A stretch of DNA of 64,000 nucleotides, taken from Torymus aiolomorphi. Lineage: Eukaryota; Arthropoda; Insecta; Hymenoptera; Torymidae. Within the stretch, counting starts at the first letter, position 1. Each line of letters starts with the position of its first letter. Below, piece after piece: positions 50,397 to 62,902 of this stretch. The stretch spans positions 174,600,978 to 174,664,977 of the forward strand of contig CM070876.1 in the NCBI GenBank assembly GCA_036365515.1, in the 5' to 3' direction. The notes below the pieces were generated by a model. The model worked only from the letters and a program-made list of their open reading frames with translations, did no database searches and was not told the origin of the DNA. The position numbers were made by a program, and so were the translations under genes.

Positions 50397-53300
50397 AAAC
50401 ATACTGTAGTTTGTACTCTAGTATAATAATTGAGGGATTGAAGCAATATATCTCGTTCCCATCAATACATCTGCATAAACTGTCTAGATAATATAGTTAC
50501 CACTGTAACACACAATAATTTAATTTAATTTTAAATAGTTAAAAAAAAATAATGTTGATCAAAATTTAATTAGTTTTACATTCATTTTGGTTTATATCCT
50601 TGACAACAGACTTTTTTTATTTCTATCACAATTTCTTTGCTATTATACCCACCAAAAAACGATTCCAGCCTGAAAATGAATCACGGTAATAATTCCTGTC
50701 CATCTTCTTCTTCGACAAAAAATTTTCAAAACCTTGAAGGATCAGTCATCGGTCTCTCGGAAAATTAACTTTCCTAAGAGAGAGCGCAGCCCCGCGACGC
50801 GCAAATCGCCGACTCTCCCTGAAAGATTCCCAAGGAGAGCACCACCACCCACCACCCACCACCCCCGTCGTAATCTAGCGTCCGTGCGCGCGGGGGCGAA
50901 TTTTATTACTCGCGCGCGCGCACCGCCTGCACCTGGCGTTCATCTTCATTATTCTTCTATTATCCCGGCAGTGAGAGCCAAGTTCCTTTCCTCGCCGCCG
51001 TTTCCCCTCTGTCTTCGTACTCGTTACGGACGATGACTTTACGGATGCCCGCGCTGAAGTGCATTGTACTTATTACCGCATCAGGCTGATTAAGGAATTG
51101 AAAAATCAATTCCAAGAGTTTTTACGATTGTCGGGAGAAAGGAGTTAAGAGGAGTTCGGCAATTCAGGATGGAGAAGTTATGAGAACCTTTCTGTGGAGT
51201 TTTTAATTGAAATGGGCAGATATTCGAATTACTTTGGATTGTTTTTATGAGGTTTTGAATTCTTGAAGTATCTGCCAAGTGTGTATTTTATAGAAATATG
51301 ATTATTTTTTTATATTATAAAATTTGATTTTGATATGATGCTAGGTGCAAACGGATAGTTAGAAAATTTTTTATTTATTTTTTTCCAATACAAAATGCAT
51401 GTAGCTGGAAAAAAATTTTTGAGCATACATAATTGCAGTGTTGTGATATGTATGAAACTAATCTAGCACTTTTTATTTTATTTCAAAGTTGTCAACAATA
51501 ACTTTTGAGTCATGTATTCTTTCAAGTTTTTTTTTCGAAAGTTCGAAAAAAAGTTCGATTTTGGTTGCATGAACCTCGTGAGGTTATACATTTTTATTGG
51601 GCTTCTGAACCCTTCTAGTTTACTAAATTAATGTATTTATTAGAAAATGTGTGTGAGTTCAATACACTATTTTATCCTTTACGCTGTTATATTTAAGCAT
51701 ATTGAAAAAAAAATGAAAATTTTTTCGAACTGTTCGATTTTTTGCACATTATTGTGTGCGTTTTACGTCAGGAATAATTAATTGATTAACAAGAGTCAAA
51801 GTTAACTATATACAATTGAACGTTGCTAGAATCATTAATCATTTGAAAATATTTTATTCATCACACCAATAAAGGGCAAGTTTGTATTTCAATTTCGAAC
51901 TTCTTTAATTAAAAGAGAATATACTTTCATTAATATGTATGAGACTTTGGAGAATTTCAAGAAATTTAGGATACTATCTCCATATAAGACGTTTAATTTT
52001 GTGCACATTTAAAGCAATTAGCGTAAACTAGAAATTCATACCAGATGCTGTTGGAATAACGATGTAATCCAGCTGTAATATGCTTGTTGTCGATGACTCA
52101 TGTAATCAATTGGAATATTTAGGCCATGTGAACTCGTCTTTTAGGGTAAACAAGGTTTTCGTAAATATGTCTGTAAGCTATTTGTCATGTAATCACTCGC
52201 CAGAACACGTTCCAATAATTAAATTTCTGAATGTTTTCGATATTAATTCTCACCTAGTATCACAAAATAACAAAACTTTTAATTTCTACAAATAACACTT
52301 CTTATTAATGGCTGATAGTACGGTTATACGAAGAACAAAATTTTCGGACGATACTAATTGGTGAGCCAATATAAGTTAACATATTCATCCAGTTAATAAC
52401 TTTTCTAAACATTTTCAACTAGAATCTACATTCTATATCTTATATTATTGTTTATAATTCTTCCTATTAGCTACCAAGCCCAACACTCGGTATTTCAAGG
52501 CAATTATCGGGAGAAAACAAATCAGCACGCATAAACAGCTCTCAATGAACCGAAAGAAGCGTATCCCGTCGCAAGAGCCAGTCGGTCGACGTTCGTAAAC
52601 ATATTGTTCCACTCGGCGCGATCCTTTCCCTCCTCTCTTTCACTATACCGCCATCGCCATCATGATCATCAGGGCCATCAGTCCTCCTCTGCGATAAAAC
52701 GACCCCTCGCTCGCTCAAACAAGAACTTTCGTCTCGTCCTCTCTCTTTCCCTCCCACTTACCCTCGGCTCCACACACAAAAGGGGTGTGCAGAGATAGCG
52801 CTTTTGCCTGGCCGCGCGATCGCCGCCTTTAAGCTCCCAGGAGGAGATAATATATTTGTGCCAAGTTTCGAAGAGAGAGTGTGTGCACGCCGCGCGTGGC
52901 CTCTTGAACTTGGGTGATTTACGGCGAAACATACTTCAGTGCGCCAGCGGAGGTGCGCGCATGCCGAGGAATATCGTCCCGTCGTGTATAATAATACTCA
53001 GCTCCCTCGTGTGTGTATACATATATACACCTGTGCATCACGGGTGTGTGTTAGCATCCGCGTATACGTATTTTTTCGGCATTATTATACTTATCTGGAG
53101 GGCGGATGTTCCTGCAGTGCTGATACACCGACGGCGACGTATAACCTCTCGCGTTCTATACCTCGAGGGGGTGCATTTTCTCATCAAGGGCGGGGGAAGA
53201 GTTCCGATGCGAGCAAGTGTGTGTCATGCGCGCGTGCTGATATTCGGTTAGGAAAGTTGGGCGCGTAATCGAAGCCGATCCTTTGGCGGCGCGCGTTTCG

Positions 53301-53534
53301 GATTCAATTTGCGCCCGCCTGATGGGTAGCTGGAAAGATGTAAGCGCCAGGGTGAGGAGGTTGTTAAGCGAACGATGTCAGTTAATAAGTTTGGGGACGA
53401 ATAGCAGTGTCGGTGAAAGTTGGGATATGGTGGAGAGATGCTGTATTTGGACTAATGATAGATTAATTTCACACGGTGTATATATAATTCATACAGGGAT
53501 TATATGCGTATAACGTATATACAAAAAAAAAAAA
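50397..53534. other. No gene seen; CpG-rich islands and AT-rich DNA
   Basis: Islands lie at about 50740-51060 (with a CACCACC tract at 50840-50866) and 52490-53420. The 51300-51760 stretch looks like old repeat debris. Open frames at 52856-53268 sit in the second island without domain support. Confidence 0.4.
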
Positions 53535-54818
53535 CGCTGCCAATTCATTGGCAAGATGCTTCCTCAAACTAATTTATCGATTCCATTTTTTAAATTTAAA
53601 AAACAAAAGTAAATTTTTCACAACAAAACTTTATTAGTAAATAAAACTTTTCAAATTTGTTTCGTTGATCACTCATTTTCCAAATATTTAGATAAGGTAA
53701 TATCGATGTTAATGAGTTCAACATGATGTAGTTTTTATTTGAGCACATTGTATAGGATTGTATAGGATGTATAGGATACATAAATGAAAAAACAAAAAAG
53801 ATATTTTTTATATTCAGTCAAATTGTTTAACAAACAACAAAGAACCACAAAGAAAACAGTTTTATTTATTTAGATAAGGTAATATCGATGTTAATGAGTT
53901 CAAAATGATGTAGTTTTTATTTCAGCACAAATTTTGACCAACATAACCTCTTGAAATTTTAACACAATGTTGTACTCGATAAGTGTAATAAGGGGTAAAA
54001 ATTTTGAGTCAATCAATCGAATATTCTTTTTAAAAATACAAATATAAGAAATTTATAAAAAAATTTTAACCTCAAATATCTTTGGTCACAACGGTCAGAT
54101 TTTTTTGGGCAAAGAACTGACTCCTTAGACATAAAAAAGCTAATGCTCTGCCAAATTTCAAAACGATTCATTGACTTTTACTCCTGTTATCGTAAAGGAA
54201 AGAAAACGTACATTTTTTCAAAAATAATTTTTTTCTCGGAAACAAATCAACATAACCTCTTCAAGTTTTAACACAATGTTGTACTCGATAAGTGTAATAA
54301 GTGGTAAAATTTTTGAGTGGAAAAATGAAAAAGTTTTTGAGATATTAATTAAAGAAATATAAACCATATTTTCATTAATAAAAATTACAGGCTAGAGATA
54401 ATTTAAATTTAAAAAAAAAGAAATTGTATGTAATTTAAAGACCTTTTAATAAAAATTTAGTTTATTAAGTAATACTGGCTGAAACAAATTAAAAAATCAA
54501 AAAAACGAAAAATTCAAAATCGTTTTTTGGTTATAAAAAAAAAAATCGGTAAAATCAAAAAGTAGGTTATGCTCTCTCTATTCTCCTCCGAAACGAAGAG
54601 AATAACCCTTTTCCGATGTAAATCAGTCGATCGGTTCAAAAGTTATCGGCTTTATACACACACACACACACACGCACACACACGCGCACACACACACACG
54701 AAAATTTTTTTTATCAAAAACGACGGATTTTAGCGCCAAAAGTCTTAAAACATATTTTTGAACATTTTTTGTTTCAAAAATTTTTTTCACTATTACAAAG
54801 CTTCCTCTTTGAGGAAGC
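53535..54818 (-). repeat. Dispersed non-coding repeat, copy B
   Basis: Opposite orientation to copy A: it starts CGCTGCCAATTCATTGGCA and ends with TATTACAAAGCTTCCTC...GAGGAAGC (palindrome 54800-54818). It contains internal duplications: 53688-53745 recurs near 53873-53932, and the AACATAACCTCTT...GTACTCGATAAGTG segment appears near 53940 and 54249. A (CA)n tract lies near the palindromic end. Confidence 0.75.
54655..54700. repeat. (CA)n microsatellite inside copy B
   Basis: About 23 CA-type units with a few G interruptions, in the same relative place as the (GT)n tract in copy A. Confidence 0.9.
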
Positions 54819-57450
54819 AAAAAATAAGGAATTATGATAGACAGAATTTTTGTTATTTTTATGCTGTTTCATAATATTGATTAAGTTTTTAAGAAAGTGC
54901 GTGATATGGAATTAGCTGCACGTTATGTATATGCGATAAAGATTTTTACGCAAACTTTTTAAACTTTTAAAACTGCTGGTTTGATATAGATACGAACGAC
55001 TATTTCGATATCACGATGAGTCGCAGTGTGTATGTAATAAGGCAGATTAGCTTCATTATAAAATAGATTAAACCGCGTATAAATAAGAGATAAGTCATAC
55101 GATGTCATTTTATAATTAAGACTCTGAGATAATATCCTTTGAAATTATGTAACATGATGCGTTAACTTTGAATGAATAATTGTTTTCACATTTATTTATT
55201 TATAACTGGAATTTGTAGCTTGAAGAATCGTCCTTTTTATTTGGAATTTTTAAGAGTTGATTTTTAATTTGATGCAAAAAAGAAAGGTCTCTTTAGCTAC
55301 ATTCATAAAATATTTAGAAAATAGAATTATCTTAAAAAATACTTTTTATAAATAGAGTAAATAATTTTACTTGTAGGTATAATTTCCAACAAAGTCTTGA
55401 TTAATTTTTAACTATTTATATTCATTGCTATCTACAAAGTATCATTGGCAAAAATGCACAATAGTTACGGCATTTTGTTAAATACTGGTTTGGTTAGCAT
55501 ACTACGCGGGCTGCTATTAAGTTTTCCTTCATTTACTTTTGCTTCTTAATTCCTGACATTTCCAATAAACGTTCCAATAATTCAAACTGACTTCCCCATT
55601 TCGATAAAACGCTACATGTTTCATGACTTTTCTACATTATGTAATGGATAGCATGAACTGTTGTTATGATTCGAGAAACGTTTTTTCATAGCCCTTCGTA
55701 GACATTCATTCTATGAGCAAATAAAATAGAGAAATTTTACATTTTATCCACATGAAACAATCTAATTTAAAAATTCATAGTGTATAACTTTATAAATTTT
55801 CCCCAATGTCTTTAGATTACAGATATAACGTTTTCCAAACAATACAGTAAAAAGTCGAACGAAACGAATGCACTACAACCAACGGCTCATTTGTCGTCCA
55901 GAGAATCGAGCGATTATAGAGGCGATTTCTCGGTTGAGCTCTCGAGCCCCTCGATAAATCGCTCAGTCGTGACAAGAATGCGGTGCGGGTGACCACAAAA
56001 GAAGCCCAAGACACGCTTGAATAATTATAACGTATATGGACAGGCCAAAGTGAGATGTATACGCGCGGAACGCGAGAGCTATAGCGAAGAGGATGAAGTA
56101 TTGGTTGGCCGAAACGAGCGCGACGGGAGGTGGGCGAGTTTCGTTTGAAGAGCTTGTATTTTCTGCCTGTCTCTACTTTTAATGTGTTTGTCTTTGCGTT
56201 ATCATTAAGTTGACAGTTTTATATTGTATTGCAGAGAGGTCGTTACGTATCTGCTGATCATTTTTAATTTCATTCAAAAATAACACCTATAATTTATTCA
56301 ATAACAGAAAGGAATTTTTTCGGGTCGACATAACACGTAATGGCTACGTCGTACTGAAATAGGAATTGCGATTTATTTGTGCAGAATATTCGTTCATGCT
56401 AATGGTTTAAAGTGGAAGAAAAATGTTTCCATTTTCCTGGTACGTGAAAAAAATTCTAGATAAATTGATTTGTTCTATTTTTGTCATCTTTTTTATTACG
56501 AGGCCTTTTTTTATTGCTGCTCTTAAAAGGTGAATACATCAGCATAAAAATGTAAATATTCCAAAAAGCAAGTTGTACAGAAGATTTAAAAGAAATAGAA
56601 AATTTTTTAAAGTTTCTTTTCAAATCTAAATGAATGTAAATAAATGAACTTTTCATTTTAGGATTTCAGTAAACTTTAATTCATTTCAAAATTTTCGCGT
56701 CTTTAGAAATACACGGAAATAATAGAATTTTATTTCACATTTTTAATAAAATTTTTCGTACACGATGAAAAAATTTACATTACCATACAAATTCTATTAA
56801 TATGATTCATTATATCCTACATTAATAAAGACGAGAAGAACAAAAAATAAATAATTCAAAAAAGCTGGACAATAACATGAATTGAAATAAAATTCAACTT
56901 CACTTTAATGAAGACCGAGTTTCCAATTTGCAATTACACACTTCTTCAAATCTATAATACGCTAACAACACCAATTTGCCCGTGCCCCAATAAATCCGAA
57001 TCCCCATCCGCACGCAATCGAGTATAGCTGCCGAAAACGGGGCGTACGCGCGATAAAGACGAGAAACCTGGTACAGTCTTGGGCGAGAATTACGAACTGC
57101 GCCAGCACGTGCGCCAAACGCAGTCTACGTGCGCGTGCATGCGGCTGCCGAAGCCGGGAGAGATTATGCGATACTTTTCGAACTGAAACTTGGACCGGTC
57201 GCGTTTTATGGACAATCATTATTCAGCCAACTGCAGCGCCCCCCCCCCCCCACTAACGCATTATTACGCACGCGCGTATTGTCGCAAGAGATTGGTGCTT
57301 GGCGAGGTTCTGCGGGTGGGTGGATGGCTGTTTGATTGTATTTTTCTTTGTTAGGTTGGATGGTGTCGGTTGTGAAATTAAAAGACTTGTATATACAATC
57401 GGTCATAAGAATTGCAGCTTTATTAACTAACAAGGAGCTCTCTAAATTTG
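54819..57450. other. No gene seen; AT-rich with two CpG-rich islands
   Basis: AT-rich to about 55840. Islands lie at about 55850-56160 and 56970-57340, the second with a C13 run at 57239-57251. Open frames at 55817-56014 and 56962-57219 lie in these islands. Confidence 0.45.
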
Positions 57451-57513
57451 AATAAGTGAAATTCACTTCAAGTAAGTGAATATTCACTTATACGAAGTGA
57501 ATTTTCACTTATT
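57451..57513. repeat. 63-bp near-perfect palindrome of nested palindromes
   Basis: 57451-57481 and 57482-57513 are near-complements with no spacer (arms start AATAAGTGAA and share ATTCACTTC). Each arm is itself palindromic around AAGTGAA.TTCACTT, so the heptamer AAGTGAA or its complement occurs about eight times. Confidence 0.85.
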
Positions 57514-57524
57514 TGATGTTAGAG

Positions 57525-58099
57525 TAGAACTTCTCACGTCTAGATCATGGATTTGGCTAAAACTTCGGGATGTTATTTTTTAAACCAAAAAATGAATTCC
57601 TGTTTTTTATTTTGACCATTGGGCTCTATGGATAGAGATACCTAAAGCAGTTTCTTCACAATATCTAGGGGAAAGGTGTCCACAGAGACCTAAATAAGTT
57701 GATAGCTAAAGGTTGCGAATAATAGAAGGTGCCATATCACTCATATCACCCATAAAATCGTTAGAGAAAAAGGAAATCGGTACCCACTTTTTTATGCTGT
57801 GTTTTTTATGCTTTGATTGCTTATAACTTTTTAAGGAATTAATATTTTAAATGAATTGAAGTTTAAATGAAAGCTCTTTTTGACAACTTCCTGTTTATTT
57901 TTGCATGATTCTTCTGACACTTTTTGCTATCGATTTATATAGGTCTCCGTAGACATCTATTTCCCCTAAATATTTCAAAAACTGTTCTATCTTTGTCCCT
58001 GGAACCTAATGCACAAAATCCTAAAACATGGATTCATTTTTTGTATCGAAAAATGACATTTTGAAGTTTTAGCTAAATCCATGATGCAGAGAAGCTCTT
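57525..58099. mobile_element. About 575-bp foldback element
   Basis: The ends AGAACTTCTC... and ...GAAGCTCTTC are followed inward by ATCATGGATTTGGCTAAAA and its near-complement. Pairing continues through GGGGAAAGGTGTCCACAGAGACC (57670-57692) and its partner near 57937-57966. There is no open frame. An old non-autonomous foldback repeat; the target duplication is unclear. Confidence 0.7.
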
Positions 58100-58781
58100 C
58101 TTGTAAGTCTATTTAGTATAACAGAAAATAAAAATCATGCTTTTTAATTCTGAGTTTCTTCAATTTTCCGATATCGTACTAATTAGCTTTGCCCAGCTTT
58201 GCTCGAAACTTGACACCTAACTTGATTTAAATATATGTGAATTCGGTAATACCAATACAAATTTATTCAATAACCATCATCAATAACATTTTTCGAGAAC
58301 CCGAAAAAATTGCTATCTTTTGATAATTAGCAGTATAAAATCAAATATATCATTAATTTCGTAAATAGAATAAATGCAATTCTTCAGACGCACGGCGAAG
58401 CATAATTCGACATGCTAAATCCGCAATTAAATAAGTACCCCTAATTAACATTTCGTTTCCCGATTTTTACCACTCATTTGACCATTGAAAATATAATCTC
58501 ATTTGTCAATTCCGTATTAATATAATATTCCGCAACTGCATTAACCCTCACTGCGCAATCGCGCCACGAATAAACTCGCCCCCATGCGCGCGGTTTATTG
58601 CGAATTTCGTCACGTTCTCCACATCCGTCCGATAATCCGCGCGCGCGTGTAGCTCTGCGCGCAGCCGAGCGCCGTAAAAAATTTAAAGAGGTGCGCAAAA
58701 ATTCTAAATGCTATACCCCGTCTCGTATTTTTCGTACAGTGTCCTGCCACTAAAATGCCCGTCGCTCATTATCTGTTTCAG
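58100..58781. other. Probable intron upstream of the candidate exon
   Basis: AT-rich to about 58540, then CpG-rich into the exon. It ends in the pyrimidine-rich TCATTATCTGTTTCAG acceptor. No other exon was seen. Confidence 0.4.
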
Positions 58782-58839
58782 AAATACGTGAGCGAGGGCT
58801 CCACGGTGCGGGACTGCGTGCCGTCGTGTCAGGAGAAGG
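58782..58839 (+). CDS. Candidate internal exon, three-finger (Ly6/uPAR-like) domain fragment
   Basis: This is the only segment with full internal-exon structure. A pyrimidine-rich acceptor ending TCTGTTTCAG (58772-58781) is followed by 58 bases and a GTGAGT donor at 58840. Read from the first base, the exon gives KYVSEGSTVRDCVPSCQEK and then one base, so it would enter in phase 0 and leave in phase 1. Of the other two frames, one hits a stop at once and the other reads through without cysteines. The V-R-D-C-V-P-S-C pattern matches the third-loop start of three-finger proteins, where C-x3-C is later followed by CC and D-x-CN. In insects such proteins are often GPI-anchored and act at the cell surface. 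The CC/CN part is not found in the 5.1 kb downstream, so the next intron would be long. Splice structure is seen; the family is inferred from one short motif. No paralog can be named. Confidence 0.55.
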
Positions 58840-59586
58840 GTGAGTACCTATTTTTCGTCTTATTGCAAATATATTTGGTTATTTATGCTGCTTCGGTATC
58901 GAATTTTATTATGGGATAATATATAACGGGAGAAACAGAGACGATGTAATATTTTGATATTACGGAATTTATCCTGCGCTGATGTACAAATGGTTTCGTT
59001 TGTGATGTAAACAGTCGCTTTATACGGTGGATTTTATTGTTTTATTGTCAATAATAATCAGGATGAGTTAGCGGACCATTGGCCGCAGGCGTATAATAAA
59101 GAGTGTTTTGAAAATAACGTGGCAAATGTGGATACTTAAAAGGATCCTTGTACGAGCGCATAAAACCGTTGATTGGTTTAATGCATGAGAAGTACGCGTT
59201 ATTTTTGCATCTGCTGTTGCCGATGAATCGTACAAATCTTTTCATCGTACAGTCAAAGGAATTTTACGATATCATATTGCACAATGCATAATTTTATATC
59301 CTACTTTCAATTTTTCCGACTTTTATGCGATCATTGTTTGTAACAAAAGTGTATTTACTATCAAAAAGCCATTCGGCTACGTTAACATACACATTTCCAA
59401 AACAACGCCAACCGAAAACTTTTGAATTTAAAATAAAACGGAATTCCTCCGATCCCAGCCAACATTTTTTTCCCGCACGAAGCTACCGTTTGTCACTACT
59501 CTCACTACTCTTCGCACTACTCTCTGCTCCTACTCCAACCAGCTCGGTGCTTCCACTCTTCAGTACGGAAAAATCTATCGAATTAA
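58840..59586. other. Probable intron downstream of the candidate exon
   Basis: It starts with the GTGAGT donor. No second exon with the expected CC/CN motif was found. The open frame at 59325-59642 has no motif and runs into the next foldback element. Confidence 0.4.
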
Positions 59587-59964
59587 GGGGGTGCCATAGT
59601 CGTACCGTTACCGACCGAGAAATTCATACAGTTTCAAGCTGATTAAAAATAAAATACGTAAAATCAGAAAAAAACAAGAGAACACTTCGCTGCGGTTTTG
59701 AACGTTCTATCACCTAGTAAAAGTTTGAAGTCGAAATATTAAGTGGTTTTTGCAAAAACTTTGAACAAAACAAAATTCGGTTTCGTTCAAAGTTTTTGCA
59801 AAAACAACTTGATATTTCGACTCCAAACTTTTACTGGATGATAGAACGTTCAAAACCGCAGCGAAGTGTTCTCTTGATTTTTTGTGATTCGACGTATTTT
59901 ATTTTTAATCAGCTTGAAACTGTGTGAATTGCTCGGTCGGTAATGGTAGGACTATGGAACCCCG
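59587..59964. mobile_element. 378-bp TTAA-flanked foldback MITE
   Basis: Bounded by TTAA at 59583-59586 and 59965-59968. Arms of about 180 bp are near-perfect complements, starting GGGGGTGCCATAGTC and CGGGGTTCCATAGTC, with a short central loop near 59770-59780. The TTAA flanks suggest piggyBac-type mobilisation. The termini differ from those of the 5784-6903 element, so it is a different family. The two arms are highly alike, which suggests recent origin or gene conversion. Confidence 0.85.
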
Positions 59965-59968
59965 TTAA

Positions 59969-62187
59969 ACGACCCAAGAACAACAACCTCGACAAGACAA
60001 CTCGCGCTCATGGAATCCGAGGAATCCCAAGAGCGCGCGTATACGCGCCACACAGTTCATTCGGCGGCGTGCGTTCTGAATCGGCCCGAAATCGAAAGCT
60101 GTTTCATCGCGCGCTCGTCGACGTCAAACCGATCGACCCGCACACGCGACGCGAACTTTGAGTTCCCGAGGCCTTTGGCGAGGCTAGAGAGTGAGCGAAA
60201 GAGAGAGAGAGAGAAAGAGACAGAGAGACAGAGAGAGCTAGCTAGCAGCGGCTTCAAAGAACTTTATCGCTCGCTTTCTCCTTTTAACCGGTCCCCCGTC
60301 GAAGAGAGCCAGCCGTTCCCTTTGAGCCCACCGAAAGCACGTCAGCTCGCGTTCTTACGCCGCGCACGCGGAGCAAGCTATCTTCGCTCTCGTTTCTACT
60401 GGTCGCTTTTCGCGTTGTCTCTTTTTTTCTCTTTCTCCCTCGCTCTCGCTTCCTCGCTTTTGACTCGTTCCCTCCCGAGGTTTCGCTGGCTCTTGGGTAG
60501 ACGAGGAAGGGTAGATTATGAGAGTCGATCGCTTAGTCACTGCCAGTTTTACATTTTGCAGCGGGAGAGTGTATGGATTTTTCGGCTTTGATTTTTTATG
60601 CACGACGGATAAGCCTTTCGGATAAGCAAATGTATAAGATAAAAGAGACCAATCGGATGATTTTTATACGAGTGGGAGAAACCAATTTTGTGCTCAATCA
60701 TTTTATTTTGGAGTCTTTTTATTGTAAATAAAATTTTTCCAAAAATAAATAAGTACCATGGAAATTACTTTGCGATTGTGAATATTGTATTTTGTAAAGA
60801 GAAATAAAATAGTATGAAATAAGAAAATAAAAATAATAGTTAAGTAAGTAAAATTGAATGAACAGAAGTAAATGTAGGTGAAATCTAGGCAGGCATTATA
60901 ATAGATTTTTCTTTTACAACTTTTAGTTAAATTCTAACATTACTTATGCTCGATGCAACAGTGGAAGTTTTGCACATTAAAATATTTTCGAAAATGTATT
61001 GTTAAATTAAATAGTCTGTAAAAATAATAAGATTTAAGAAAAAATAATATAACTCCTATTAGAATTCAGATCTTAATAATTTATATTGGGTTGAATTACT
61101 TAAGACAATGCGATGTATAATGTATAATCCAAACTTGCACAGGATTGGGATTCCAATAAACTCTGACAAGTGTTTACTAATTAGCACCTTCAAACCCCAA
61201 CAATATTTTTATGAATTTATGTTAATTGATTTGCTACTCGTTACATTCGTTGAAAAGTAAATAAAACTCTACTTATAATTCACTCATTTGTTTTACTTAA
61301 CTGAACACTACAAAAGTCATACATTTTATTTAGTACTATAATATGTTAAACGAAATTTCAGCAAATATTTTGAGATCAAAAACCTCATCAAAATGAATTG
61401 CCCACCACATATTGCGCTCGTACAGTACAAACCCTCTGAATCGAAGACGATTTTTCCCAGGCGTCTTTGAACGGTCAGCGTTGACCCCCCAGTCTTTAGA
61501 AAACAGCCGCGCTGATCCGCCTGATTTCTCAGCCGAAGGCTCGAGCTATACGTACACCTACCACGCGCTTTTCAACTCTTCCGTCTCAGCCTCCCCCCGC
61601 TATCTCGCCATCTCTTCTCTGCCAAGATAAATGTCTTGGTGGGCGTAAATAGATAGCGCAATTTCGCATGGAATGAAATAAAAAGAAGAAAAAGAAGGCG
61701 CGTGGGGGAGGAGAAAAAAGGAAACCCGTTCGTTCGACCGGCGTGTGTGACGGGAATTTTCAAAAGCCCTCCTTGAAATCGAAATTAGCGAAGGGAGCTG
61801 TGGAATTTTAATGCTATTTACGATTTCGTGAATTGCTTTGTTATCCGATTGTGAGCGGCACGATGTTGTTTCTTTTCTTGATCGTGTGCTTTGAAAAGTT
61901 TTTTGGAATAGTTGTTGGTTTTTTTTTTTTTTTAATTCTGAAGTTTATTTTTGTATATTGTTGTACAATATAGTAACAAAATTCAAACGCACTTCGCGCG
62001 TACTATTTTTTTCCGGTTATAAACACTATTTTTCACTATGATTTAGTTTTAATTAGTTTCAATGATAAGATAATTAGATACATTTCTTAAGCAAAAAATC
62101 AAATGTGTTATTCTATTTTAATTATTTAGTAGTTCTATAAATACTTGAGTTCCAAAACTCAAATCTAGCACATTTTCAATCTAAAAA
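59969..62187. other. No confirmed gene; CpG-rich islands and AT-rich DNA
   Basis: Islands lie at about 59980-60560 and 61400-61790. The longest open frame in the window not driven by a repeat (60010-60591, 193 codons) lies in the first; it is rich in Arg, Ser and Glu, partly from a GA-rich tract (60184-60237), with a hydrophobic stretch around codons 130-150. No family is recognised. 60600-61390 is AT-rich and empty. Confidence 0.4.
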
Positions 62188-62902
62188 CCGCTGCCAATTC
62201 ATTGGCAAGATGCTTCCTCAAACTAATTTATCGATTCTAATTTTTAAATTTAAAAAACAAAATTAAATTTTTAACAACGAAACTTTATTAATAAATAAAA
62301 CTGTCTTCTTTGTTATTCTTTGTTGTTTGTTAAACAATTTTACTTAATACAAAAAAATCTTTCCACTGAGTACCATCCTTTATTGCTTTTTTTTTATTTT
62401 ACATCTTTCATGCTACCCTCGTGGTGGCGAGGTGAACTATCGTTCGCCAGGCTTTAACGCTGTATTATAGAACTGGCTTGTCTGCGCCATGTTGGATATG
62501 GCTAAGGTATACCTATATATAGTGGACACTTACCTAAAATTAAAAATAAAAGAAAAATTCACCTTCAAAATATGAATACATTCCATGAATTTCATAAAAA
62601 TGTGAAATATCTATGGTCACAACAGTCAAATTTTTTTTTTTTTTGGCAAAGAACTGAATCCTTAAATATAAAAAAAGCTCATTCTCTGCCAAATTTTAAA
62701 ACGATTCATTGATTTTTACTTCTGTTATCGTAAACGAAAAAAAACGCCCTTCTTTTCAAAAATAATTTTTTTCTCGGAAACAAATCAACATAACCTCTTC
62801 AAATTTTAACACAATGTTGTACTCGATAAGTGTAATAAGTGGTAAAAATTTTGAGTCAATCAATCGAATATTCTTTTTAAAAATACAAATATAAGAAATT
62901 TA
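62188..62902 (-). repeat. Dispersed non-coding repeat, copy C (truncated)
   Basis: It begins CCGCTGCCAATTCATTGGCA like copy B and shares the later ACACAATGTTGTACTCGATA segment. It stops after ATAAGAAATTTAT, where copy B continues. A segment of about 65 bp (62283-62348) reads in the reverse sense to its counterpart in copy B (53816-53880). The palindromic end is missing. Confidence 0.75.

Noticed and set aside
49953..50491. 147- and 158-codon overlapping open frames
   Set aside because: They lie mostly in the GC-rich LTR-like unit on the opposite strand and have no retroelement protein motif.
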